Positions 1-7,013 of a DNA stretch of 14,479 nt are shown here, piece after piece. The stretch's first letter is position 1; each line of letters starts with the position of its first letter. The stretch lies in assembly GCA_900547965.1 (NCBI GenBank), contig URJE01000040.1:1-14479 (forward strand), in the 5' to 3' direction. A program made the position numbers and the translations under genes. The stretch comes from an uncultured Eggerthella sp. GTDB lineage: Bacteria > Actinomycetota > Coriobacteriia > Coriobacteriales > Eggerthellaceae. The notes beneath the pieces were generated by a model that did no database searches, was not told the origin of the DNA, and worked only from the letters and a program-made list of their open reading frames with translations.

Positions 1-894
1 TTTGGGCTTTAAAAACGCGGGGGGAAAGAAGAAACCCCCCGCCATGATGGCAACCAGGGTATCCATGCCCGCAATGCGCACCGCTTCGCCCGTCAGTTTG
101 TTGTCACGTCCAATGTAGCTGCCGAAAATGGACATGCCGCCGATGCCCACGGAAAGCATGAAGAACGCCTGGCTCATTGCGGCGTACAGGATTTCCGCGA
201 AGCTGGCGTTGGAATTGTTGAACAGGTTGTCGAAATTGGGCAGCAGGTAGAATTCCAAACCCTCCTGACCGCCTTCGAGAAGACACGAATGCACACAAAG
301 AACGGCCATCAACACAAACAAGGCCGCCATCATCACCTTGGTGATGCGCTCTACGCCTTTCTGCACACCGGCCGCGCAGATTGCGAATCCGAGCAGCGTG
401 ACCAGCAGCATCCAGCCTGCCATTTCAATGGGGTCGCCGATCATGGAAGAGAAAACAGTGGGAATATCGTGCGTTCCGTCAAAAGTTCCTATGCCGGTTT
501 TGAACAGGTAGGCAACCATCCAGCCGCAGACGCTGGTGTAGAACATCATCAGCACGTAGTTGCCCACAAGGGTAAACCATTTGAAGCAATGCCACTTGGA
601 GCCACGCGGTTCCAGAGCATCAAAGCTTCGCGCTGTCGAGCGATGGCTCGCGCGGCCTACAGAAAATTCCATCACCAGCAGTGGCACACCGAGCACCACC
701 AGAAAGAGCAAGATCATCAGAACGAACGCGGCACCACCGTATTGTCCCGTGATAAAGGGAAAGCGCCAGATGTTGCCCAAACCGATAGCACAGCCTGCGC
801 TGATTAGCAGAAAGCCCAAACGGCTAGAGAAGCCTTCACGTCCCTGCCCATCTACGGAAGAGCCGGTGTTGCTGGTAGTGTTCTGGCTGGCCAT
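1..894 (-). CDS. Sodium:neurotransmitter symporter (SNF/NSS) family transporter, 5' part only
   Basis: This is the N-terminal 298 residues of a gene that leaves the left edge with no stop. It should be an inner-membrane, sodium-coupled importer of amino acids or related amines (LeuT fold). The family hallmark GLGNIWRFP (residues 38-46) sits in the broken first membrane helix and is followed by GGAAF. Hydrophobic helices continue at about 56-76 and 106-130. Later family signatures are GVQKGVERITKVMM and EAVRIAGMDTLVAI. ATG was chosen because AAAGGCGG lies a few bases upstream and the symporter core begins about 25 residues later. Whole members are roughly 440-510 residues, so about 60% is present. 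The last dozen codons at the edge (AGGFFFPPAFLKPK) no longer match the expected FPAxFxFG pattern and are rich in homopolymers, so bases 1-45 may hold errors. The substrate cannot be told from sequence. Confidence 0.93.
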   Translation of the reverse strand, partial: MASQNTTSNTGSSVDGQGREGFSSRLGFLLISAGCAIGLGNIWRFPFITGQYGGAAFVLMILLFLVVLGVPLLVMEFSVGRASHRSTARSFDALEPRGSKWHCFKWFTLVGNYVLMMFYTSVCGWMVAYLFKTGIGTFDGTHDIPTVFSSMIGDPIEMAGWMLLVTLLGFAICAAGVQKGVERITKVMMAALFVLMAVLCVHSCLLEGGQEGLEFYLLPNFDNLFNNSNASFAEILYAAMSQAFFMLSVGIGGMSIFGSYIGRDNKLTGEAVRIAGMDTLVAIMAGGFFFPPAFLKPK

Positions 895-920
895 GCAAGC
901 CGCCTTTCTGTCGAAAACGA

Positions 921-950
921 AAACGGTTATGCCAAAAGACACAACCGTTT
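921..950. promoter_or_regulatory. Inverted repeat upstream of the symporter gene (possible operator or leader hairpin)
   Basis: AAACGGTT (921-928) and AACCGTTT (943-950) are perfect 8-bp inverted arms around 14 bases. The element ends 27 bp upstream of the symporter start codon and just downstream (minus strand) of a weak -10-like TATCAT at 957-952. It could be a regulator site or a 5' leader hairpin. No U-run follows, so it is not a standard terminator. The symmetry is seen directly; the role is inferred. Confidence 0.4.
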
Positions 951-1127
951 AATGATACGCGTTTTATAGCTGGAACAACTCGGCAACCTACCCCATTCGC
1001 ACCCGCAAGCAAGCCAGTGGTATTCGACGCCCCACCATTGGAGACGCAGCCGATAAATTTGGCAGCGCGTATTACCTAAAAACCAGCAGCTGCGCCCCAG
1101 CATGAATGAGAATCGGCAAGCCATTCG

Positions 1128-3026
1128 CTAGGCGTTGATTTCGCGCAAGAACTCTTCGCCGTAACGCTCGAGCTTCTTCTGCCCCACACCTTGGACATCC
1201 AAGAATTGCGCTTCGTCCTTCGGGCGAGCTAGGCACATGGCACGCAGGGCGGCATCCGAGAACACCACATAAGGAGGCACGGTGGCTTCAGTTGCTATGC
1301 GCTTGCGCAAAGCGCGCAGGCGCTCGAACAGCTCGGCATCCATCGGGTCAAGGCCTTCAGCAGCCTTCGCCTTTTTCGGCGCATCGGAGTCGGCCGCGCC
1401 AAAGGCCGCGCTCGCCCCTTCGGCGCCCTTCAAGCGCGTTATACGCTCAGGCGGACGCTTCATGGCAAGCGAGAATTCAGGCACTGCCGCTTCGCGGGCA
1501 CGAATGCCCAACCCGACCAGGGGATAGCGCCCCTCCCCTATTTGCAGGTAGCCCTCGCTCGCTAGGATCTCGATGATCTCTTTGATTCTTGCTGCCGAAT
1601 CGTCGGGCAAAGCGCCGTAGGTCCGTGAACTTTCCAAGCCAAACTCGAAAATGCGCTGGCTTTTGGACCCGTGCAACACATCGGCCACCACGGATTTACC
1701 GAATCGACCGCGCAATTCCTGAACGCAGCGCATCACAGCGCGAGCCTGCAGGGTTACGTCCAACGCTTGATATGAGCCTTCGCAATTGGAGCAATTGCCG
1801 CACTCCGCGGCGGATTCATCGCCGAAATAATCTAGGATATGACCGCGCAAACAACGCGTGGTAAGGCAGTAACCCGTCATGGCTGCCAGCAAGCGACGCT
1901 GCGAGGCGCGTACCAATTCGCGCTCCTCAGGCGCAAGGGCTTCGTTTTCCACTTCTTGCTCGATAAAGAATCGACACGTGCCGATATCGCCGTCGTTCCA
2001 CAGCAACAAGCATTCCGACGACTCGCCGTCACGACCAGCACGACCCGCTTCCTGGTAATACGCCTCCAGCGAGCCAGGCATGTTGTGGTGGATGACGTAG
2101 CGCACATTCGATTTGTCAATACCCATGCCAAACGCATTGGTGGCAACCATGATAGGGGCATCGTCCAACACAAATGCCCTCTGCGAATCGGTGCGTTCCT
2201 GAACTGAAAGACCCGCATGGTAGCGAACCGCTTTCACGCCAGCTTCTACCAGCGTCTCATGCACCTTTTCAACGTCTTTGCGTGTGGAGCAATACACAAT
2301 GCCCGAATCTTGAGGATGATCCAGAGCGTACGCGACGATACGCACCAACTTGCGCTTTGAAGGCAGCTGCTCGACAGCAAAGTGCAGGTTAGGGCGATCG
2401 AACCCGGTAACCACCGTGGCGGGATTGCGCAAACCCAGCAGCGAAACGATGCCTTCACGAACCTTCTCTGTTGCCGTTGCCGTAAGCGCTGCAACAATGG
2501 GGCGTTTCGGCAGGGCGCCGATAAATTCGCCTATCCCCAAGTAAGCGGGGCGGAAATCCTGGCCCCACTGAGAAACGCAATGGGCTTCATCGATAGCAAT
2601 AAGGGGAATGCTTGCTTGGGAGGCAAATTCGATGAAGCGAGGATCGGCCAACCGCTCGGGAGCTACGTACATGATGTCGTAGGCACCCGCCAATGCACGG
2701 CGCATCACGGTACCCTGCTGACCAGGAGTGAGTGTAGAGTTTAAATACGAGCCGCGCACGCCTGCATCAAGCAGGGCGCGCACCTGATCGCCCATAAGGG
2801 AAACCAAAGGCGACACAACCAGAGTCAAACCTGGCAACACCACTCCCGGTATTTGATAGCAAATCGATTTTCCTGCGCCCGTCGGCATCACGCCTAGGCA
2901 ATCACGCCCAGAAAGCACGGCTTCCACCAGTGTTTCCTGACCGGGACGAAAGCCGTCATAGCCGAAATGCTCCTTCAGCGCCCCGCGGGCAGCATCCATT
3001 GCGCCCTCACTCGATTCTCCGGCCAC
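1128..3026 (-). CDS. recQ: ATP-dependent DNA helicase RecQ
   Basis: A 632-residue superfamily-2, 3'-5' DNA helicase acting in recombination and repair of stalled forks; E. coli RecQ is about 609 residues. Visible in order: FRPGQ (26-30) Q-motif region, Walker A TGAGKS (49-54), DEAH box (146-149), the aromatic-rich loop QWGQDFRP (153-160), TATAT (182-186), and motif VI QEAGRAGRDG (325-334). The zinc-site cysteines of the RQC region are C392, C409, C412 and C415. A winged-helix region follows, and a C-terminal HRDC domain lies at about 555-632. Loop residue 156 is Gln where E. coli has His; I believe Gln also occurs in other Gram-positive RecQs. The start is GTG, supported by GGAGGG 7-8 bases upstream. 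It lies downstream of gatB on the same strand but behind a 270-bp gap with hairpins, so it probably has its own promoter. Confidence 0.97.
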   Translation of the reverse strand: MAGESSEGAMDAARGALKEHFGYDGFRPGQETLVEAVLSGRDCLGVMPTGAGKSICYQIPGVVLPGLTLVVSPLVSLMGDQVRALLDAGVRGSYLNSTLTPGQQGTVMRRALAGAYDIMYVAPERLADPRFIEFASQASIPLIAIDEAHCVSQWGQDFRPAYLGIGEFIGALPKRPIVAALTATATEKVREGIVSLLGLRNPATVVTGFDRPNLHFAVEQLPSKRKLVRIVAYALDHPQDSGIVYCSTRKDVEKVHETLVEAGVKAVRYHAGLSVQERTDSQRAFVLDDAPIMVATNAFGMGIDKSNVRYVIHHNMPGSLEAYYQEAGRAGRDGESSECLLLWNDGDIGTCRFFIEQEVENEALAPEERELVRASQRRLLAAMTGYCLTTRCLRGHILDYFGDESAAECGNCSNCEGSYQALDVTLQARAVMRCVQELRGRFGKSVVADVLHGSKSQRIFEFGLESSRTYGALPDDSAARIKEIIEILASEGYLQIGEGRYPLVGLGIRAREAAVPEFSLAMKRPPERITRLKGAEGASAAFGAADSDAPKKAKAAEGLDPMDAELFERLRALRKRIATEATVPPYVVFSDAALRAMCLARPKDEAQFLDVQGVGQKKLERYGEEFLREINA

Positions 3027-3062
3027 CGAACACCCTCCAAAAACAAAAATCGGAACTTTTTT

Positions 3063-3190
3063 GCAACTTTTTTTCGATTGCGGATTGTTGAGCGGGACCA
3101 GACCTCGGCAAAACCCCGTCGAAAGGGCGAATTATCCTTGGTTTTTGCCAAAATCATGCTTCTCGGAATCCGCAATCGCAAAAAAGTTGC
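3063..3190. repeat. Long inverted repeat between gatB and recQ
   Basis: The left arm is 3063-3086 and the right arm 3167-3190. Each is 24 bases and they are reverse complements with one mismatch (T at 3074 against G on the other arm). Eighty bases lie between them and contain a second weaker pairing, GGCAAAACC (3107-3115) with GGTTTTTGCC (3140-3149). The left arm is also part of an 11-bp near tandem, GGAACTTTTTT (3052-3062) then GCAACTTTTTT (3063-3073). The element sits about 40-165 bp upstream of the recQ start codon. It could be a small repeat element, a cruciform-type regulatory region, or a structured leader. Coding potential is not convincing on either strand. Confidence 0.75.
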
Positions 3191-3218
3191 AGCAATGCAT
3201 GTTTTTCTGTTTAATCGT

Positions 3219-3250
3219 CAAGCGCCCGACCCAAAAGGGCCGGGCGCTTG
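3219..3250 (-). terminator. GC-rich stem-loop after gatB
   Basis: CAAGCGCCCGACCC pairs with GGGCCGGGCGCTTG around an AAAA loop: a 14-bp stem with one mismatch, 47 bases past the gatB stop. Read on the minus strand, no clear U-run follows (ACGATTAAAC). This is therefore either a U-poor terminator or a stabilising 3' hairpin for the gatCAB transcript. Orientation is assigned from gatB, the only gene reading into it. Confidence 0.5.
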
Positions 3251-3296
3251 GAACAATGCGCGCACTCAGGCAACGCATCGGATTTATATAGCCCGG

Positions 3297-4889
3297 TTAC
3301 GAAAGCTTCCGAGCAAGCAGCTGGTTGATAACCTTCGGGTTGCCTTGGCCCTTCATCTGCTTCATGCATTGACCAACGAAGAAGCCCAGCAAGCCGGTTT
3401 TGCCAGCCTTATACTGCTCAACCTTATCGGGGAAAGCAGCAAGCACGCCGTCGACAACAGCTTCAATAGCGCCCGTGTCGGACACCTGCTTCATGCCGCG
3501 CTCTTCGATAACGACAGAAGGATCCTTGTCGTCTTCAAGCACGATGGCAAACACTTCCTTTGCCTGCTTAGAAGAGATGGTGTCATCGGCAAGAAGCTTA
3601 ACCAATTCCACCGCACGCGCAGGTGAAAGGGCGGTTTGGGCCATGTCTGAAACGCCATTGGCATTCGCATAGGCAGCAACATCGTTGATGATGAGGTTTG
3701 CCAGAGGCTTAGCCAGCTTGCTCGAATCATCCGCCGCTTCAGCCATGCAGGCCTCGAAGAAATTCGAGGTGCTGCGATGCTCTACCAAGTGGCGAGCGTC
3801 GTAGGCAGAAAGGCCGAACTCCGATTCAAAGCGCTTTGCCTTTTCGTCAGGAAGCTCGGGCAGCTTGGCACGAACACCCTCGATGAACTCATCGGACAAG
3901 TCGTAGGGAGCCAGATCGGGCTCGGGGAACAAGCGGTAGTCATCGGCCGTTTCCTTCACGCGCATAACGATGGTGCGTTTGGCGCTGGGGTCCCAATGGC
4001 GGGTTTCCTGATAAATGATGCCGCCTTCTTCCAGAACCTCTGCCTGACGGCAAATCTCGTAAGCCAGGCCGTCGTGAAGGTTCTTGAAGGAGTTCATATT
4101 CTTGAGCTCGGTTTTGGTGCCCAGTTCGGTGGAACCACGACGACGCAGGGAAACGTTGCCGTCGCAACGCAGCGAGCCTTCTTCCATCGAGCAGTCGGAA
4201 ATGCCGATGGCCAGATAGATTTGGCGGAGCTTCTGCATGAACAAACGAGCCTCTTCGGGCGTGCGCAGATCAGGCTTAGTTACCAACTCGATAAGCGGGG
4301 TGCCTGCGCGGTTGTAGTCAACCAGCGAATGGGTCGCACCGGCAATACGGCCTTCACCGCCGCCGATGTGAATCATCTTGCCAGCATCCTCTTCCATATG
4401 GATGCGCTCAATGCCCACATGGGCAACGTAGCCATCTTCAGTGCGAGTAACGTTTGCGGCAGTGGTGCCTTCAGCGCCCTGCTCGCCTGGCTTCAAGTCG
4501 GCCAGATCGATACGCTCCTTGGCGGCAGCGCCGTCAACGTCCAAATCCAGATGGCCACGCATGCAGAAGGCAACGGGGCCCTGCGTGGTCTGGAAGTTCT
4601 TGGCCATATCGGGGTACATGTAGTTCTTGCGGTAGAACATAGAGCGCTTCTCGATATCGCAGTTGGTGGCTAAACCAGCCAACACGATAGATTCGATTGC
4701 CGCCTTGTTCGGCACTGGCAAAGCGCCCGGCAAACCAAGGCATACCGGACAGGTATGCGTGTTGGGCTCAGCGCCAAATTCGAGCTTGCAGCTGCAGAAC
4801 ATCTTCGTTTCAAGCGTGGTGAGCTCGGCATGGATTTCCAGGCCGATAACCGCTTCCCAATCTTCGAGTACCTGTTCGAGCTTCTTCAC
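3297..4889 (-). CDS. gatB: Asp-tRNA(Asn)/Glu-tRNA(Gln) amidotransferase subunit B
   Basis: A 530-residue tRNA-binding and kinase subunit of GatCAB. It activates the carboxyl of mischarged Glu-tRNA(Gln) or Asp-tRNA(Asn) with ATP and receives ammonia from GatA. The family opening WEAVIGLEIHAEL is at 11-23. The zinc ligands are C32, C34, C47 and C50 (CSC...CPVC), and YMYPDMAKNFQ is the characteristic substrate-pocket segment. The C-terminal third is the helical and YqeY-like tail that grips tRNA, ending NPKVINQLLARKL. The start is GTG, only two bases after the gatA stop, with AAGGATGG inside the end of gatA about 9 bases upstream, so translation is probably coupled. It is the last gene of gatC-gatA-gatB. 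The length is normal for the family and no key residue is missing. Confidence 0.97.
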   Translation of the reverse strand: MKKLEQVLEDWEAVIGLEIHAELTTLETKMFCSCKLEFGAEPNTHTCPVCLGLPGALPVPNKAAIESIVLAGLATNCDIEKRSMFYRKNYMYPDMAKNFQTTQGPVAFCMRGHLDLDVDGAAAKERIDLADLKPGEQGAEGTTAANVTRTEDGYVAHVGIERIHMEEDAGKMIHIGGGEGRIAGATHSLVDYNRAGTPLIELVTKPDLRTPEEARLFMQKLRQIYLAIGISDCSMEEGSLRCDGNVSLRRRGSTELGTKTELKNMNSFKNLHDGLAYEICRQAEVLEEGGIIYQETRHWDPSAKRTIVMRVKETADDYRLFPEPDLAPYDLSDEFIEGVRAKLPELPDEKAKRFESEFGLSAYDARHLVEHRSTSNFFEACMAEAADDSSKLAKPLANLIINDVAAYANANGVSDMAQTALSPARAVELVKLLADDTISSKQAKEVFAIVLEDDKDPSVVIEERGMKQVSDTGAIEAVVDGVLAAFPDKVEQYKAGKTGLLGFFVGQCMKQMKGQGNPKVINQLLARKLS

Positions 4890-4891
4890 GG

Positions 4892-6385
4892 TTATTCACC
4901 ATCCTTTCCATCGGCAAATGCCGGAGCAACAGGAGCTGCACCGTACACCGTTTCGAGTGCGGCGGCAGCGCGCAGCATGTTTTCGTCCTTGAAAGCAGGG
5001 CTGATAAGCTGAACGCCCACAGGCATGCCAGAATCGGCACCCAGGCCCACAGGCATGCTCATGCCGCCGTTGCCAGCGATATTAATGGAAATGGTGAACA
5101 TATCGGAAAGATACATCGAGGTCGGATCTGCGATTTCACCGAACTTGAATGCGGTGCGCGGAGCAACCGGGGCGATGATGCAATCGACCTTTTCGTATGC
5201 CTTCACGTAGTCCTGGGTGATAAGGGTGCGAACCTGCTGAGCCGGGTAGTAGTACTTTTCGTATACGCCCGCAGAAAGCAGATAGCTGCCCAGCATGATG
5301 CGACGACGCGCCTCGGGGCCGAAGCCCGCAGAACGGGAAGCCTCATACTGATGCCCCAGGTCTTTGCAGCCAGGCTCGCAGTAACCATAGCGAACGGAAT
5401 CGAAGCGAGCCAGATTGGAGAACGCTTCGCAGGGGCCAAGCACATAGTATGCGCTCATTGCCGCCTGGGCATTGGGAAGATCAACCTCTACGATTTCCGC
5501 GCCCATCTGGCGAAGATGTTCTACTGCCTCTTCAACCTTGGCACGGACCTCAGGAGCCAAACCTTCTGCTTCCATGAAGGCAGGAACAACACCGATGCGC
5601 ATGCCCGAAACGCCTTCGGCGAGATTTGCCGTGAAATCGGTGGTTACCGGCTGGCTGGTACAATCAAGCGGATCGTGGCCAGCAAGGGCGTTCATGGCAA
5701 GAGCGGCGTCCTGAACGTTGCGAGCAAACGGACCAACCTGGTCGAGGGATGAACCGAATGCCACTACGCCGTAGCGGGAAACCACACCGTACGTCGGCTT
5801 CACGGCAACCGTGCCGCAGAAGCTGCCAGGCTGACGGATGGAACCGCCCGTGTCGGAACCCAGGGTAAGCGTTGCGAGACCTGCGGCCACTGCAGCGGAA
5901 GAACCGCCTGAAGAACCACCGGGTACGCGCTCCAGATCCCACGGGTTGAAGGTACGGCCGAATGCCGAAGTTTCCGTAGAAGAGCCGAAAGCGAATTCGT
6001 CCATATTAAGCTTGCCGAGCGGGATGCCGCCGGCTTCGATGATATTGCTTACGCATGTTGCGGTATAGGGCGAAACATAGTTTTCCAGCATACGAGAAGA
6101 ACAAGTGGTGTGAGTGCCTTCCAGGTTCATGTTGTCCTTGAACGCAACGGGCACGCCCGCCAAAGGACCAGCCTGTGCGATATCACCCGCAGCAATGGCG
6201 GCGTCAACACGCGCTGCCGCAGCAAGAGCCGCCTCTTCCGTGGTTTCAAGGAAAGCATGCACTGCCTTATCGGCAGATGCGATGCGAGCCAGGGAGCTTT
6301 CTGCAACTTCCTTGGCGCTGAATTCTTTGGCAGTAAGGCCTGCCTGGATCTGAGCTACCGGAAGCTCTGCAAATGCTTGAGCCAC
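4892..6385 (-). CDS. gatA: Asp-tRNA(Asn)/Glu-tRNA(Gln) amidotransferase subunit A
   Basis: A 497-residue glutaminase subunit of GatCAB in the amidase-signature family, which frees ammonia from glutamine for GatB. The Ser-cisSer-Lys triad is intact: K83 in VAFKDN, S158 in PGGSSGGS, and S182 in GSDTGGSIRQP. These match the K79/S154/S178 arrangement of the S. aureus enzyme with a constant offset of four. The long glycine/serine-rich signature 155-192 is typical. The start is GTG at 6385, whose G is also the last base of the gatC TAG stop (TAGTG). A strong GGAGGTGA lies 6 bases upstream inside gatC. The overlap with gatC and the close spacing to gatB indicate one operon made as a stoichiometric complex. 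Confidence 0.98.
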   Translation of the reverse strand: MAQAFAELPVAQIQAGLTAKEFSAKEVAESSLARIASADKAVHAFLETTEEAALAAAARVDAAIAAGDIAQAGPLAGVPVAFKDNMNLEGTHTTCSSRMLENYVSPYTATCVSNIIEAGGIPLGKLNMDEFAFGSSTETSAFGRTFNPWDLERVPGGSSGGSSAAVAAGLATLTLGSDTGGSIRQPGSFCGTVAVKPTYGVVSRYGVVAFGSSLDQVGPFARNVQDAALAMNALAGHDPLDCTSQPVTTDFTANLAEGVSGMRIGVVPAFMEAEGLAPEVRAKVEEAVEHLRQMGAEIVEVDLPNAQAAMSAYYVLGPCEAFSNLARFDSVRYGYCEPGCKDLGHQYEASRSAGFGPEARRRIMLGSYLLSAGVYEKYYYPAQQVRTLITQDYVKAYEKVDCIIAPVAPRTAFKFGEIADPTSMYLSDMFTISINIAGNGGMSMPVGLGADSGMPVGVQLISPAFKDENMLRAAAALETVYGAAPVAPAFADGKDGE

Positions 6386-6693
6386 TATTCGTCACCTCCG
6401 CCCAGAATTGCAGGGATAAGGAAGCTGCCATCCTGCTGCTTCGGCGCGTTTTCAAGAGCAACTTCCTGGGTGAAGCTTTCGCCTTCAACGTCTTCGCGCA
6501 TAACATTGGAAAGGTTTCCGATGGGATGGAAGGTGGGTTCCACGCCCTCCAAGTCGTATTCAGTGATAGGCTTCAGGCTTTCGATGATGTTGTTCAGGTC
6601 GACGGTCATTTCCGTAACCTCTTCATCGGTCAGCCCGATGCGTGCGTACGTGGCAATGCCGCGCACGTCCTTTTCGGTAAGATGCTGAGTCAT
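6385..6693 (-). CDS. gatC: Asp-tRNA(Asn)/Glu-tRNA(Gln) amidotransferase subunit C
   Basis: A 102-residue small subunit that wraps around the GatA-GatB interface and stabilises the complex. The family pattern is clear: an N-terminal helix with LTEKDVRGIATYARIGLTDEE, a middle region LNNIIESLKPI, then the PTFHPIGNLSNVMREDV stretch that runs along GatA. The ATG start is preceded by GAAGGAAT about 6-8 bases upstream. It is the first gene of the operon, so the operon promoter should lie in the 320-bp space upstream (6694-7013). Size and order gatC-gatA-gatB are usual for actinobacteria and many other bacteria. Confidence 0.96.
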   Translation of the reverse strand: MTQHLTEKDVRGIATYARIGLTDEEVTEMTVDLNNIIESLKPITEYDLEGVEPTFHPIGNLSNVMREDVEGESFTQEVALENAPKQQDGSFLIPAILGGGDE

Positions 6694-7013
6694 GGTATTC
6701 CTTCATCGTTTTTCATGCCGAAAACGGCACAACTCTAGAACGTTCCCATGATAGCAAACCACACCGCACAACGGCCGCGGCTAAACGTTTACGCAGGATA
6801 CGTTCACGCAATGGAAAACGAGCAGCAATGCACAGACGGAAACAGGATGGGAAATGCCCCACGCCGAGCTTTCCGCATACGCCGCGTTCCAGCCAATCGC
6901 CCACTGGGCTCATGCACAGACAGAATAGGCCGAAGCCGGCAAAGCAAGAAAGCCGCCCAAACGGGCGGCTTTCCGAATGCACTTAGTGCAAAATCAACTG
7001 CTTCAGCAGATGA
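6694..7013. other. Intergenic region between gatC and the flavin oxidoreductase gene (320 bp)
   Basis: It holds the terminator of the upstream oxidoreductase gene (6949-6972) and, presumably, the promoter of gatCAB within 6694-6940. I could not assign convincing -35/-10 boxes; TATCAT lies on the minus strand at about 6749-6754 without a good partner. A perfect 10-bp palindrome TAAACGTTTA lies at 6782-6791. Open frames across the region lack family resemblance, and I see no T-box or other known leader RNA. Confidence 0.6.
6949..6972 (-). terminator. Rho-independent terminator of the flavin oxidoreductase gene
   Basis: The stem AAAGCCGCCC / GGGCGGCTTT is perfect over 10 bp with a 4-base loop. 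It starts about 40 bases after the oxidoreductase stop on the minus strand. The minus-strand read continues CTTTCTTGCTTT, giving a broken T-tract. It separates this gene from the gatCAB operon downstream. Confidence 0.8.

Noticed and set aside
289..807. 172-codon plus-strand frame near the left edge
   Set aside because: Opposite the symporter, whose minus-strand translation carries clear family signatures.
2975..3181. 68-codon minus-strand frame over the recQ start
   Set aside because: It shares the peptide IRNRKKVA with the opposite-strand frame only because of the inverted repeat, and it overlaps recQ.
3063..3190. Inverted repeat read as a terminator
   Set aside because: The arms are 80 bases apart, too far for a rho-independent terminator, and no gene ends directly before it.
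2967..3626. 219-codon plus-strand frame running from the recQ start across the gap into gatB
   Set aside because: It overlaps two genes in antisense and reads through the inverted repeat; its composition is not protein-like.
3777..4673. 298-codon plus-strand frame opposite gatB
   Set aside because: Antisense to an intact, conserved gene with no recognisable domain.
6713..6982. 89-codon minus-strand frame between the oxidoreductase and gatC
   Set aside because: It runs through the terminator hairpin and has no family resemblance or good ribosome binding site.
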